This document shows positions 7,043 through 14,168 of a stretch of DNA of 14,168 nucleotides, piece after piece. The notes beneath the pieces were generated by a model. It searched no databases. It saw only the letters and a program-made list of their open reading frames with translations, and had not been told where the DNA came from. This DNA is from JAVJPJ01 sp040217295 (lineage in GTDB: Bacteria; Pseudomonadota; Alphaproteobacteria; Rhodobacterales; Rhodobacteraceae): contig CAYWTM010000089.1 of NCBI GenBank assembly GCA_964460185.1, forward strand, positions 1 to 14,168, written 5' to 3'. Both the position numbers and the translations under genes were made by a program. Within the stretch, counting starts at the first letter, position 1; each line of letters opens with the position of its first letter.

Positions 7043-7057
7043 ATTGGCCCCGCCAAT
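7043..7057. promoter_or_regulatory. inverted repeat ATTGGC-CCC-GCCAAT
   Basis: This is a perfect 6-bp inverted repeat with a 3-base centre in the 207-base gap between the LysR gene (stop at 7117) and the response regulator (start at 6909). The inner 13 bases fit T-N11-A, the general LysR-type pattern, so it may be a further regulator site. Without a T-run it is a poor terminator for the LysR gene. I see no gene in this gap. Confidence 0.25.
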
Positions 7058-7116
7058 ACCGTGATGGCCGCAAGGACACCGCCCATGTGAAAAGGGGCAA
7101 GGCGGCGCGTGCGATG

Positions 7117-8016
7117 CTAACCGGCAACCTTGTCCGGCGCCAACAATCCATCCAGAACGGCACCGAGAGCGGTGGAAAACCGCTCCGCCGCACGCGGAAG
7201 ATACCCGTTCGCGCGACTCACGAGGGTCACCTGTACTGCCGGAAGACCCAAGGCCGACAGATCGACAGGGCGCAGGCCCAGGGGGGCTCCGGACTCGGGT
7301 CTGGACAAACTCAGCAACAGGTCGGGAACGGGGTCGGTCATCAATTGGTTCGGCGGGCCCGGCACCGACAGAACAGAACCGGGAACGACCCGCGTGCGCC
7401 GCACCATCAGGTCAAAGGACAATCTCAGGCCGGTGCCGATCGGCGGCACGATCACCCTGTAATCCATCAGATCGGACAGCCGAAATTCAGGATCCCCAAG
7501 GGGCAACCGGGCCGGTACCTGCCCCCGGACCGGCAGCCGACCGCTAAGCACCACTTCGACATCATCGTCGGACAGCGGAACAGTCACGAGGGCCAGGTCG
7601 ACGCTTCGTGCACGCAAAGCGTCCAGCCCGTTGTCGATACAGATGTCGAGGCCGACGCCGGGATGATCACCCCGGAACCTGTCCGCCACCTTGGTGGCAA
7701 GGCCCGGCCACAGGTCCCCGGAAACGGACAAACGCAGCGCGCCGGTCTGCCCGCCCCGCATATCCGAAACGAGTCCCAGAAAGTCATCAATTTGTGCAAG
7801 GTGCTCAGAAATTGGGCGTATCAGCAGCTCGCCCGGGCTGGACAGGCGGACGCCATTACTGACCCGTTCGAAAATCTTGACGCCGATCTCCGCTTCGAAG
7901 GCCTGAATCGACCGGTTGAGCGCGGAAGGTGAAATCGTAAGGCTTTCAGCGGCTTTCCGGATCGAGCCCTCCCGCACGACAAGCAAGATGGCGCGATACA
8001 ATCTCAGGTGGCGCAT
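7117..8016 (-). CDS. LysR-type transcriptional regulator, divergent from urtA
   Basis: This is a 299-residue protein, the normal length for the family. The N-terminal winged helix-turn-helix is clear at about 1-60 (GSIRKAAESLTISPSALNRS, then the wing IGVKIFERVSNGVRLSSPG). A linker helix and a two-lobed effector-binding domain follow (about 92-290), beginning LRLSVSGDLWPGLATKV. It starts at the ATG at 8014-8016. Divergent placement from a transport operon, with paired inverted repeats in between, is the usual arrangement of LysR regulators that control the neighbouring operon and themselves. I infer that it regulates urtABCDE in response to urea, an amide or a nitrogen signal, but the effector is not readable. 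Urea transport in many bacteria is instead under general nitrogen control, which makes a dedicated regulator of some interest. Confidence 0.93.
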   Translation of the reverse strand: MRHLRLYRAILLVVREGSIRKAAESLTISPSALNRSIQAFEAEIGVKIFERVSNGVRLSSPGELLIRPISEHLAQIDDFLGLVSDMRGGQTGALRLSVSGDLWPGLATKVADRFRGDHPGVGLDICIDNGLDALRARSVDLALVTVPLSDDDVEVVLSGRLPVRGQVPARLPLGDPEFRLSDLMDYRVIVPPIGTGLRLSFDLMVRRTRVVPGSVLSVPGPPNQLMTDPVPDLLLSLSRPESGAPLGLRPVDLSALGLPAVQVTLVSRANGYLPRAAERFSTALGAVLDGLLAPDKVAG

Positions 8017-8034
8017 GGGTCGGTTTCACCGTGA

Positions 8035-8047
8035 TGCAAATATTGCA
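8035..8047. promoter_or_regulatory. LysR-type box TGCAA-ATA-TTGCA
   Basis: This is a perfect 5-bp inverted repeat with a 3-base centre that fits the T-N11-A consensus of LysR-type regulators, 18 bases upstream of the LysR start. It shares the core GCAA-N3-TTGC with the repeat at 8056-8070, with centres 22 bp apart (about two helix turns). Read on the minus strand, bases 8050-8035 also resemble a sigma-54 promoter. Confidence 0.55.
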
Positions 8048-8055
8048 CCACATTA

Positions 8056-8070
8056 CCGCAATTTTTGCGG
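8056..8070. promoter_or_regulatory. second operator-like repeat CCGCAA-TTT-TTGCGG
   Basis: This is a perfect 6-bp inverted repeat with a 3-base centre, 81 bases upstream of the urtA start and on the same DNA face as the repeat at 8035-8047. The two probably form recognition and activation half-regions bound by a LysR tetramer. The shared core supports a common protein, but which site is primary is unknown. Confidence 0.5.
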
Positions 8071-8151
8071 CAGACAACACCACACAGAATCGGTGAGGGG
8101 TTTTGCACCTGCAGAAATCTGCTGCAAGAATGTCAGGACAAGGGGACATCC

Positions 8152-9417
8152 ATGAAAAAGTTAATGCTGTCAGGCGCCATCGCCGCTCTGTGCGCGACCG
8201 GCGCACAGGCCGAGATCCGGGTGGGTGTTCTCCACTCGCTTTCCGGCACCATGGCCATCTCGGAAACCACGCTGCGCGACACGATGCTCATGCTGATCGA
8301 GCAGCAAAACGCCGCCGGTGGTCTTCTGGGCCAGGAAATCGTGCCTGTCGTGGTCGATCCGGCCTCTGACTGGCCGCTTTTCGCAGAACGCGCCCGCGAA
8401 CTCCTGACCGTGCATGAAGTCGACGTGATCTTCGGTGCATGGACCTCCGTGTCGCGCAAATCCGTGCTGCCGGTGATCGAGGAACTCAACGGCCTGATGT
8501 TCTACCCGGTCCAGTACGAGGGCGAAGAAAGCTCGCGCAACGTGTTCTACACCGGCGCCGCCCCCAACCAGCAGGCGATCCCCGCCGTCGATTACTTCCT
8601 CGAAGAGCTCGGTGTTGAAACCTTCGCGCTTCTGGGCACCGATTACGTCTACCCGCGCACCACCAACCGGATCCTCGAACAGTACCTTCTCGATGCCGGC
8701 ATCCCGCAGGAAAACATCTTCGTCAACTATACGCCCTTCGGTCATTCCGACTGGTCGTCCATCGTGTCCGACGTCGTGGCGCTGGGTGAAGGCGGCCAGC
8801 AGGTCGGCGTGATTTCGACGATCAACGGCGACGCCAATGTCGGCTTCTACAACGAACTGGCCGCGTCGGGCATCAGCGCCGATGACATCCCCGTTGTTGC
8901 CTTCTCGGTCGGCGAAGAAGAGCTTTCGGGCCTCGACACGTCGAACCTCGTCGGCCACCTGGCAGCCTGGAACTATTTCCAGTCCGCCGACACGCCGGAA
9001 AACGAAGCCTTCATCGAAGCATGGCACGCCTTCACCGGCGACACCGACCGCGTGACCAACGACCCGATGGAAGCCCACTATATCGGCTTCAACATGTGGG
9101 TTCAGGCCGTCGAGGCCGCCGGTACCACCGATGTCGATGCCGTGCGCGATGCGATGTACGGTCTCGAGGTCACCAACCTGACCGGCGGCACCGCAGTGAT
9201 GCTGCCGAACCATCACCTGGCCAAGCCGGTGCTGATCGGTGAGATCCAGGCCGATGGCCAGTTCGACATCATCAGCCAGACCGCAGAAGTGCCGGGCGAC
9301 GCATGGACCGATTTCCTGCCGGAAAGCGCCGTGCTGGTCTCTGACTGGCCGGGCCTGGGCTGCGGTATGTACAACACCGAAACCGAGACCTGCGTTCAGA
9401 TCGAATCGAACTACTGA
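8152..9417 (+). CDS. urtA: urea ABC transporter, periplasmic substrate-binding protein UrtA
   Basis: This 421-residue protein starts at ATG 8152 with AGGGGA (8141-8146) five bases upstream; the frame extends further up but lacks a signal. The signal peptide MKKLMLSGAIAALCATGAQA is cleaved before EIRVG. The mature protein is a type I periplasmic binding fold of the branched-chain amino acid/amide class. Stretches highly typical of UrtA are present: VGVLHSLSGTMAISETTLRD, DPASDWPLFAERARELL, FGAWTSVSRKSVLPV, FYPVQYEGEESS, GTDYVYPRTTN and TPFGHSDW. It binds urea in the periplasm and hands it to UrtB/UrtC. The related formamide/short-chain amide binding proteins share many of these motifs, so another small amide remains possible. 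It is the first gene of the operon, and a GC-rich hairpin after it probably lets UrtA be made in excess over the membrane parts. Confidence 0.95.
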   Translation: MKKLMLSGAIAALCATGAQAEIRVGVLHSLSGTMAISETTLRDTMLMLIEQQNAAGGLLGQEIVPVVVDPASDWPLFAERARELLTVHEVDVIFGAWTSVSRKSVLPVIEELNGLMFYPVQYEGEESSRNVFYTGAAPNQQAIPAVDYFLEELGVETFALLGTDYVYPRTTNRILEQYLLDAGIPQENIFVNYTPFGHSDWSSIVSDVVALGEGGQQVGVISTINGDANVGFYNELAASGISADDIPVVAFSVGEEELSGLDTSNLVGHLAAWNYFQSADTPENEAFIEAWHAFTGDTDRVTNDPMEAHYIGFNMWVQAVEAAGTTDVDAVRDAMYGLEVTNLTGGTAVMLPNHHLAKPVLIGEIQADGQFDIISQTAEVPGDAWTDFLPESAVLVSDWPGLGCGMYNTETETCVQIESNY

Positions 9418-9431
9418 ACCGCGTTTTGCAA

Positions 9432-9458
9432 CGGCAGGCCGGGCGATCCGGCCTGCCG
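9432..9458 (+). promoter_or_regulatory. 11-bp hairpin in the urtA-urtB intergenic region
   Basis: CGGCAGGCCGG (9432-9442) pairs perfectly with CCGGCCTGCCG (9448-9458) around the loop GCGAT. The bases that follow are C-rich with no T-run, so it is not a normal intrinsic terminator. Its place right after the binding-protein gene suits an mRNA 3'-end stabiliser or partial attenuator that raises UrtA relative to UrtBCDE. Confidence 0.6.
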
Positions 9459-9494
9459 CACCCCTACCCTCCCCGCAGATACCAGGGCGCCTCC

Positions 9495-11456
9495 ATGACC
9501 CGCATGATCCACGCCGCGCTTGTGTCGCTGGCGTTTCTTTTTCCCGCGACGTTTGCCACCGCACAGGATGACCCGCTGCAGCAGGTGCTGAATGACAACC
9601 GGGACCTGATCGTGGATGCCTCCCGCCGGACGGTGCAGACGGCACTGGATGCCCTCGTCGCCAGTCAGAACCCCGACATTCCGGCCTTTCTCGAACGCTG
9701 GCGCGCGCGTGAGGTCTATGTGCGCGACAGGGATGGCCTGTTCGTGACCGTTGCCGACGAAGACGCCGACCCCCTCGCGCTGATCGACCTGGCGTCAGGG
9801 GCGGACCTTGGCACCGCCACGTCGCGCGAATTGGAACACCTGCGGCCCAATCGCGGCGTCCAGGACCTGATCGCCGCGGCGCTGGTGCAGTTTCAGCTGT
9901 CATCGTCCGACCCGGACGATCGCGCCCGCGCCGTGGCCGCGATGACCCGCACCCCCGATGAAAGCCACCTGCCCCTGATCCGCACCATGCTGGAGACCGA
10001 GGAAGATGCCGATCTCAGGGCCGCCGCGGAAACGCTGCTGGTGCAGCTTTCGATTGCCTATGCCGACGACGACGCCATCCGCGTTGCCGCCATCGAAAGC
10101 CTCGCCGGAAACATCAGCGTCGAAGCCCGCGGTCTCTTGAACCCGCTTCTGACAACCCGACGTGCAGCCGCCGAAACCCTGCCCGACGGAACGAACATCG
10201 CCGCCGTTCTGAACCCCGGCAGCACCGACCTGTCCGACGCGGACGCCTATGACCTCCTGGTCGAAGCGGGCCTGGCCCCCCTGCGCATCACCCAAGATGC
10301 CCGCCGCGACGCCCTGATCGCCAATATCGTGGACGGCGCGGTGGCGGGCATCCCGGTCAGCAGCCTCGACACCGAAGAGGCGCGCATCGCCGCCTATGCC
10401 GCGCTGGCCGAAACCGGTGTCGTGCCACCCACCATCACCGATGCCCAGGCACAGGCCCTGATCGACACGCATGTCTATTTCGAAACCTACCGCGAACCGT
10501 CCGCCGCCGTGACCACCGCCGCCGCCGACACATTGGCGCGGATCAACACCACCGTCGGCATCTACGAGGCCATTGACCTGTCGCTGGACGGCCTGTCGCT
10601 GGCCTCGATCTACTTTCTTGCCGCCATCGGCCTTGCCATCACCTTCGGGGTCATGGGGGTCATCAACATGGCCCATGGCGAATTCATCATGATGGGGGCC
10701 TATACCGGCTATGTTGTGCAGCTGTTCGTGCCCGATCAGACCTTGTCGATCATCATCGCGCTGCCGCTGGCCTTTGCGATCACCTTTGGCGCCGGTGTCG
10801 CCATGGAACGGTCGGTGATCCGGTTCCTGTACAAACGCCCGCTGGAAACGCTGCTGGCGACATTCGGCATTTCCATCGCGCTGCAGCAGATCACGCGGCA
10901 GATCTTTGGCGCACAGGCGCGGCCCTTTTCCTCGCCCGACTGGCTGGCAGGCTCGCTCGAATTCAACGACGTGGTGGCCATCAGCTATATCCGCATCGCG
11001 ATCTTCGGCCTTGGCGTGATCTTTTTCGTGCTGCTGTGGCTGATCCTGAACAAGACCCGCCTGGGCCTCGAAGTGCGCGCCGTGACGCAAAATCCCTCCA
11101 TGGCGGCCTCGATGGGGATCAACCCCGACCGCATCAACATGCTGACCTTTGGCCTTGGCTCGGGCATTGCAGGGATTGCAGGCGTCGCCATTGGCCTGTT
11201 CGCGCAGGTGACGCCGGAACTGGGCGCGAACTACATCGTGCAAAGTTTCATGACCGTCGTGGTGGGCGGGGTCGGCAACATCTTCGGCACGCTGGCCGGC
11301 GCCGGGATGATCGGCTTTTTCCAGAAAGGGGTCGAATGGCTGAACCCGTCCAACACCCTTGCGGCGCAAACCTACATGATCCTGTTCGTGATCTTGTTCA
11401 TCCAGTTCCGGCCAAAGGGCATCATCGCCCTCAAGGGCCGCGCGGCGGAGATGTGA
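9495..11456 (+). CDS. urtB: urea ABC transporter permease UrtB with long N-terminal periplasmic extension
   Basis: This is a 653-residue protein, starting at ATG 9495 with AGGG (9484-9487) upstream. The N-terminus is a secretion signal (hydrophobic about 5-20, cleavage or anchor near ATAQDD). Residues about 24-355 form a soluble, helix-rich, Asp/Ala-rich extension with HEAT-like repeats, clearest around 136-200 (DPDDRARAVAAM, DADLRAAAETLL, DDAIRVAAIESL). The permease domain proper is at about 358-650, starting with SLASIYFLAAIGLAITFGVM and the conserved INMAHGEF motif, and has the cytoplasmic ATPase-contact loop RAVTQNPSMAASMGIN near residue 530. It forms the membrane channel with UrtC. Simple LivH-type permeases are about 300 residues. 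Extended UrtB proteins are known in proteobacteria, and this one is long even for them. It ends one base before the urtC start. Confidence 0.94.
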   Translation: MTRMIHAALVSLAFLFPATFATAQDDPLQQVLNDNRDLIVDASRRTVQTALDALVASQNPDIPAFLERWRAREVYVRDRDGLFVTVADEDADPLALIDLASGADLGTATSRELEHLRPNRGVQDLIAAALVQFQLSSSDPDDRARAVAAMTRTPDESHLPLIRTMLETEEDADLRAAAETLLVQLSIAYADDDAIRVAAIESLAGNISVEARGLLNPLLTTRRAAAETLPDGTNIAAVLNPGSTDLSDADAYDLLVEAGLAPLRITQDARRDALIANIVDGAVAGIPVSSLDTEEARIAAYAALAETGVVPPTITDAQAQALIDTHVYFETYREPSAAVTTAAADTLARINTTVGIYEAIDLSLDGLSLASIYFLAAIGLAITFGVMGVINMAHGEFIMMGAYTGYVVQLFVPDQTLSIIIALPLAFAITFGAGVAMERSVIRFLYKRPLETLLATFGISIALQQITRQIFGAQARPFSSPDWLAGSLEFNDVVAISYIRIAIFGLGVIFFVLLWLILNKTRLGLEVRAVTQNPSMAASMGINPDRINMLTFGLGSGIAGIAGVAIGLFAQVTPELGANYIVQSFMTVVVGGVGNIFGTLAGAGMIGFFQKGVEWLNPSNTLAAQTYMILFVILFIQFRPKGIIALKGRAAEM

Positions 11457-11457
11457 G

Positions 11458-12624
11458 ATGAGCAAGTCCTTCCTCGCCCGCAACCCCTCGGTCCTGATCT
11501 TCATCGGGGCTCTGGCGGCCTTCACGCTCGCCATCACCGTCATGTCCGAGGCCTTTGGCGTCGGCATGGTGTCGACCTCGATGGTCAAGACGCTGGGAAT
11601 GACCCTGTGCCTGTGCCTGATCGCGCTGGCGATGGACATCGTCTGGGGCTATTGCGGGATCCTGAGCCTCGGCCACTTCGCGTTCTTCGCGCTTGGCGGC
11701 TACATGATCGGCATGTGGCTGATGTATGCGCGCACGGCGGACGTGGTGATCGCGGCGCAGGCCAATGCCGCCCTGCCGCCCACCGAACAGGAACTGACCG
11801 ATGCCATCGCCGTGCAGATCTTCGGCGTCGTGGGCGGCGACAGTTTCCCGTGGATGTGGGCCTTTTCCGACAGCCTGTTCGCGCAACTACTATTGGTCGT
11901 CCTGGTGCCGGGCCTGCTGGCGCTGGTGTTCGGCTGGCTCGCCTTCCGCAGCCGCGTGACCGGCGTCTACCTGTCGATCCTGACCCAGGCCATGACGCTG
12001 GCGCTATCGCTTTACCTGTTCCAGAACGACACCGGCCTGCGCGGCAACAACGGGTTGTCGGGCCTCCAGAACCTGCCGGGCGTCGAGGCCGGGCAGGATG
12101 TCACCTCGGTCTGGTTCCTGTGGGCGTCGGCGGCGGCCCTGGCGCTGGCCTACCTGTTCTGCGCCTGGATGATGTCGGGCAAATTCGGCAACGTGGTGCG
12201 CGGCATTCGGGACGACGAACCGCGCGTGCGGTTCCTTGGCTATTCGGTCGAAGGCTACAAGCTGTTCGTGTTCACCGTATCGGCCTGTATCGCGGGGATC
12301 GCGGGCGCGCTGTATTACCCGCAGGCCGGGATCATCAACCCCGATGAACTGGCGCCGCTGGCCTCGATCTACCTTGCGGTCTGGGTGGCCATCGGCGGGC
12401 GTGGGCGGCTCTATGGCGCGGTCATCGGGGCCGCGACGGTATCGCTGTTGTCGACATGGTTCACCGGCGGCCGCGCGCCTGACGTCAATCTCGGCTTCTA
12501 CACGATCCAGTGGGTCGACTGGTGGACCGTGCTGCTTGGCGTGGGCTTCGTCCTCGTCACGCTGTTTGCCCCCAAGGGTCTGGGCGGCCTGGTCGACTAC
12601 ATCGTACGAAAGGACCGGGCATGA
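11458..12624 (+). CDS. urtC: urea ABC transporter permease UrtC
   Basis: This is a 388-residue LivM-type permease with about ten hydrophobic segments. Family features are the WGYCGILSLGHFAFFALGGY motif near 63-82, the GVYLSILTQAMTLAL helix, the loop FGNVVRGIRDDEPRVRFLGY (243-262) that should contact the ATPases, and the VAIGGRGRLYGAVIGAA stretch near the end. A polar insert at about 90-125, between the early membrane segments, is typical of UrtC and distinguishes it from shorter LivM proteins. It pairs with UrtB to form the translocation path. The start at ATG 11458 comes one base after the urtB stop. The stop overlaps the urtD start as ATGA (12621-12624), so translation of the three genes is coupled. 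Confidence 0.95.
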   Translation: MSKSFLARNPSVLIFIGALAAFTLAITVMSEAFGVGMVSTSMVKTLGMTLCLCLIALAMDIVWGYCGILSLGHFAFFALGGYMIGMWLMYARTADVVIAAQANAALPPTEQELTDAIAVQIFGVVGGDSFPWMWAFSDSLFAQLLLVVLVPGLLALVFGWLAFRSRVTGVYLSILTQAMTLALSLYLFQNDTGLRGNNGLSGLQNLPGVEAGQDVTSVWFLWASAAALALAYLFCAWMMSGKFGNVVRGIRDDEPRVRFLGYSVEGYKLFVFTVSACIAGIAGALYYPQAGIINPDELAPLASIYLAVWVAIGGRGRLYGAVIGAATVSLLSTWFTGGRAPDVNLGFYTIQWVDWWTVLLGVGFVLVTLFAPKGLGGLVDYIVRKDRA

Positions 12625-13361
12625 GCGCGCTCTTGGAACTGTCCGGCGTGTCCGTCACCTTCGACGGGTTCCGGGCCATCAACAACCTGTCCTTCCAGAT
12701 CGGTGAACCGGAACTGCGCGCCATCATCGGGCCCAATGGCGCGGGCAAGACGACCTTCATGGATATCGTCACCGGCAAGACCCGCCCGGATGAAGGCCGG
12801 GTGATCTGGGGCGACCGCTCGGTGTCGCTCCTGTCCATGTCCGAGGCGCAGATCGCGCGGGCCGGCATAGGCCGCAAGTTCCAGCGCCCCACCGTGTTCG
12901 AGGACCAGACCGTTGCCGACAACCTGATGGTCGCCCTGAAAAAGGAACGCGGGCCCCTGTCGGTGCTGTTCTACAAACCCGAAAAGTCCGATCTGGAACG
13001 GGTCGAGGAACTGGCGCAGGAAATCGGCCTGTCCGACCACCTGGCCACGCAATCCGGCATCCTCAGCCACGGGCAGAAGCAATGGCTGGAAATCGGCATG
13101 CTTCTGGCGCAGGAACCGCGCCTTTTGCTGGTCGATGAACCGGCCGCCGGCATGTCGGGCGAGGAACGCGACCACACCACCGAAATCCTGCGCGAGGCGG
13201 CCAGGACCCGCGCCGTCGTCGTGGTCGAACATGACATGGATTTCGTCCGCAAGCTCGATTGCAAGGTCACCGTCCTGCACGAAGGATCGGTGCTGGCCGA
13301 AGGCAGCCTTGACCATGTCACCGCAAATCAACGCGTCATCGACGTGTACCTGGGGCGCTGA
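12621..13361 (+). CDS. urtD: urea ABC transporter ATP-binding protein UrtD
   Basis: This is a 246-residue LivG-type ATPase. Walker A is GPNGAGKTT (37-45), the Q-loop Gln is Q88 (KFQRPTVF), the signature is LSHGQ (148-152; His in place of the second-position Gly is usual for UrtD), Walker B is LLLVDEP with E173 catalytic, and the switch is H204 (VVEHDMDFV). It binds and hydrolyses ATP on the cytoplasmic face together with UrtE. The ATG at 12621 overlaps the urtC stop. Longer in-frame starts upstream lie inside urtC and are not credible. The protein is complete and all catalytic residues are in place. Confidence 0.95.
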   Translation: MSALLELSGVSVTFDGFRAINNLSFQIGEPELRAIIGPNGAGKTTFMDIVTGKTRPDEGRVIWGDRSVSLLSMSEAQIARAGIGRKFQRPTVFEDQTVADNLMVALKKERGPLSVLFYKPEKSDLERVEELAQEIGLSDHLATQSGILSHGQKQWLEIGMLLAQEPRLLLVDEPAAGMSGEERDHTTEILREAARTRAVVVVEHDMDFVRKLDCKVTVLHEGSVLAEGSLDHVTANQRVIDVYLGR

Positions 13362-13364
13362 AAG

Positions 13365-14060
13365 ATGCTGAACATCCAAGACCTGACGCTTCACTATTCC
13401 GGCAGCCAGATCCTCAACGGCATCTCCATGTCGGCCGATATCGGGCAGGTGGTTTGCGTGATGGGCTCCAACGGCGTGGGCAAGACCAGCCTGCTCAAGG
13501 CGATCTCGGGCACCCACCCCCGGTCAGGGGGGGCGCTGGACCTTGACGGGCAGTCCCTGCCGTCGCTCAGACCCCACCAGATGGCCATGCGCGGCGTGGG
13601 TTATGTGCCGCAGGGGCGGATGATCTTTCCCCTGCTCACGGTGCGCGAAAACCTTGAAACCGGGCTCAGCTGCCTGCCGCGCGGCGAACGCGTGGTGCCC
13701 GAGGAAATCTACGACCTGTTCCCCGTCCTGCGCGAGATGGAAGGACGTCGCGGCGGCGACCTGTCAGGCGGCCAGCAACAACAACTCGCCATCGGGCGCG
13801 CGCTGGTGACCAGGCCCAAGCTGTTGTTGCTGGACGAACCGACCGAAGGCATCCAGCCCAACATCATCCAGCAGATCGGCCGCGTGATCGCGCATCTGCG
13901 CGACCAGGGAAAGATGGCGATCGTGCTGGTCGAACAATATCTCGACTTCGCCTACGAGGCCGGCGATCGCTTCGTGGTGCTGAACCGGGGTTCGGTCAAA
14001 CTGGATGCCGTGAAATCGGACCTGAGCCGGGACGACCTTGCAGCCAGCGTTTCGGCCTGA
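13365..14060 (+). CDS. urtE: urea ABC transporter ATP-binding protein UrtE
   Basis: This is a 231-residue LivF-type ATPase. Walker A is GSNGVGKTS (34-42), the Q-loop Gln is Q83 (YVPQGRMIFPLLTV), the signature is LSGGQQQQ (133-140) and Walker B is LLLLDEPTEGI with catalytic E158. The H-switch position reads VEQ (Q191), the normal form in the LivF/UrtE family, so ATP hydrolysis may be asymmetric between UrtD and UrtE. The ATG at 13365 lies 3 bases after the urtD stop with only a weak ribosome site, which suggests coupled translation. It is the last gene of the operon in this window. No urease or accessory gene follows, and a tRNA-Arg gene on the other strand starts 40 bases later. Confidence 0.95.
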   Translation: MLNIQDLTLHYSGSQILNGISMSADIGQVVCVMGSNGVGKTSLLKAISGTHPRSGGALDLDGQSLPSLRPHQMAMRGVGYVPQGRMIFPLLTVRENLETGLSCLPRGERVVPEEIYDLFPVLREMEGRRGGDLSGGQQQQLAIGRALVTRPKLLLLDEPTEGIQPNIIQQIGRVIAHLRDQGKMAIVLVEQYLDFAYEAGDRFVVLNRGSVKLDAVKSDLSRDDLAASVSA

Positions 14061-14100
14061 CCCCTCGGGCGGACGGCGATTCATTCGAGACGTCGGAAAA

Positions 14101-14168
14101 TGGTGACCCCGGCAGGACTTGAACCTGCAACCTATCCCTTAGGAGGGGATTGCTCTATCCAGTTGAGC
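14101..14168 (-). tRNA. tRNA-Arg, anticodon CCU (partial, cut by window end)
   Basis: On the minus strand the visible part runs from the D-arm (GCTCAACTGGATAGAGC) to the encoded CCA (plus-strand TGG at 14101-14103). The anticodon stem ATCCC/GGGAT (14146-14150/14134-14138) encloses the loop CTCCTAA, giving anticodon CCT (14141-14143), which reads the Arg codon AGG. The T-arm GCAGG-TTCAAGT-CCTGC is intact. The 5' acceptor strand, expected to be GACCCCG, lies beyond the window. Confidence 0.95.

Noticed and set aside
8092..8107. Possible sigma-54 promoter for urtA (GG ... TTGCA)
   Set aside because: The GG and GC pairs are separated by eleven bases, not the required ten.
8170..11639. Two long minus-strand open frames opposite urtA and urtB (577 and 579 codons)
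   Set aside because: Their composition is Gly/His/Arg/Asp-rich shadow sequence, and both oppose fully recognisable transporter genes.
12597..13517. 306-codon minus-strand frame opposite urtD
   Set aside because: It is the shadow of the UrtD ATPase, whose Walker A, signature, Walker B and switch residues are all intact on the plus strand.
113..14168. Genomic island bounded by the two tRNA genes
   Set aside because: No integrase, transposase or direct repeat of a tRNA 3' end is visible, and the gene content is ordinary for a chromosome.

Overview
The window looks like chromosomal DNA from an alphaproteobacterium, most likely Rhodobacterales (Roseobacter group). I infer this from the high GC with strong G/C third positions, the dense head-to-tail gene packing, the urtABCDE type with a long N-terminal extension on UrtB, and the style of the signalling proteins. 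No search was run, so the genus is left open.

Layout. (1) Bases 1-188 hold the acidic 3' tail of a gene that starts outside the window and a complete tRNA-Thr(CGU). (2) Bases 415-1035, plus strand: a secreted His/Met-rich protein with an internally duplicated domain. (3) Bases 1125-6909, all on the minus strand: five signal-transduction genes. In transcription order these are a response regulator with a decayed GGDEF-like output domain, a free-standing HPt protein, a CHASE-PAS histidine kinase, a two-TM PAS-PAS histidine kinase, and a single-domain receiver. (4) Bases 7117-8016, minus strand: a LysR-type regulator divergent from the next operon. (5) Bases 8152-14060, plus strand: urtA-urtB-urtC-urtD-urtE, a complete ABC uptake system for urea (or a close short-chain amide), with coupled or nearly touching genes from urtB to urtE. 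(6) Bases 14101-14168: a tRNA-Arg(CCU) on the minus strand, cut by the window end.

How the parts fit. The five signalling genes contain every part of a multistep phosphorelay: two membrane sensors without receiver domains, one HPt shuttle, and two receivers with no DNA-binding domain. The output is therefore probably protein-protein or post-transcriptional rather than direct promoter binding. A nearly identical 16-bp element lies upstream of both the first regulator and the CHASE kinase, suggesting joint control. This is the best candidate in the window for an undescribed system, although each part belongs to a known family.

The LysR gene and urtA share a 135-bp divergent control region. It carries two GCAA-N3-TTGC inverted repeats whose centres are 22 bp apart, which fits LysR-type operators. 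UrtA captures substrate in the periplasm, UrtB and UrtC form the channel, and UrtD and UrtE power it. No urease gene is visible; a tRNA gene follows urtE directly. No mobile element, CRISPR array or rRNA gene was seen, and no gene-free stretch exceeds 300 bases.
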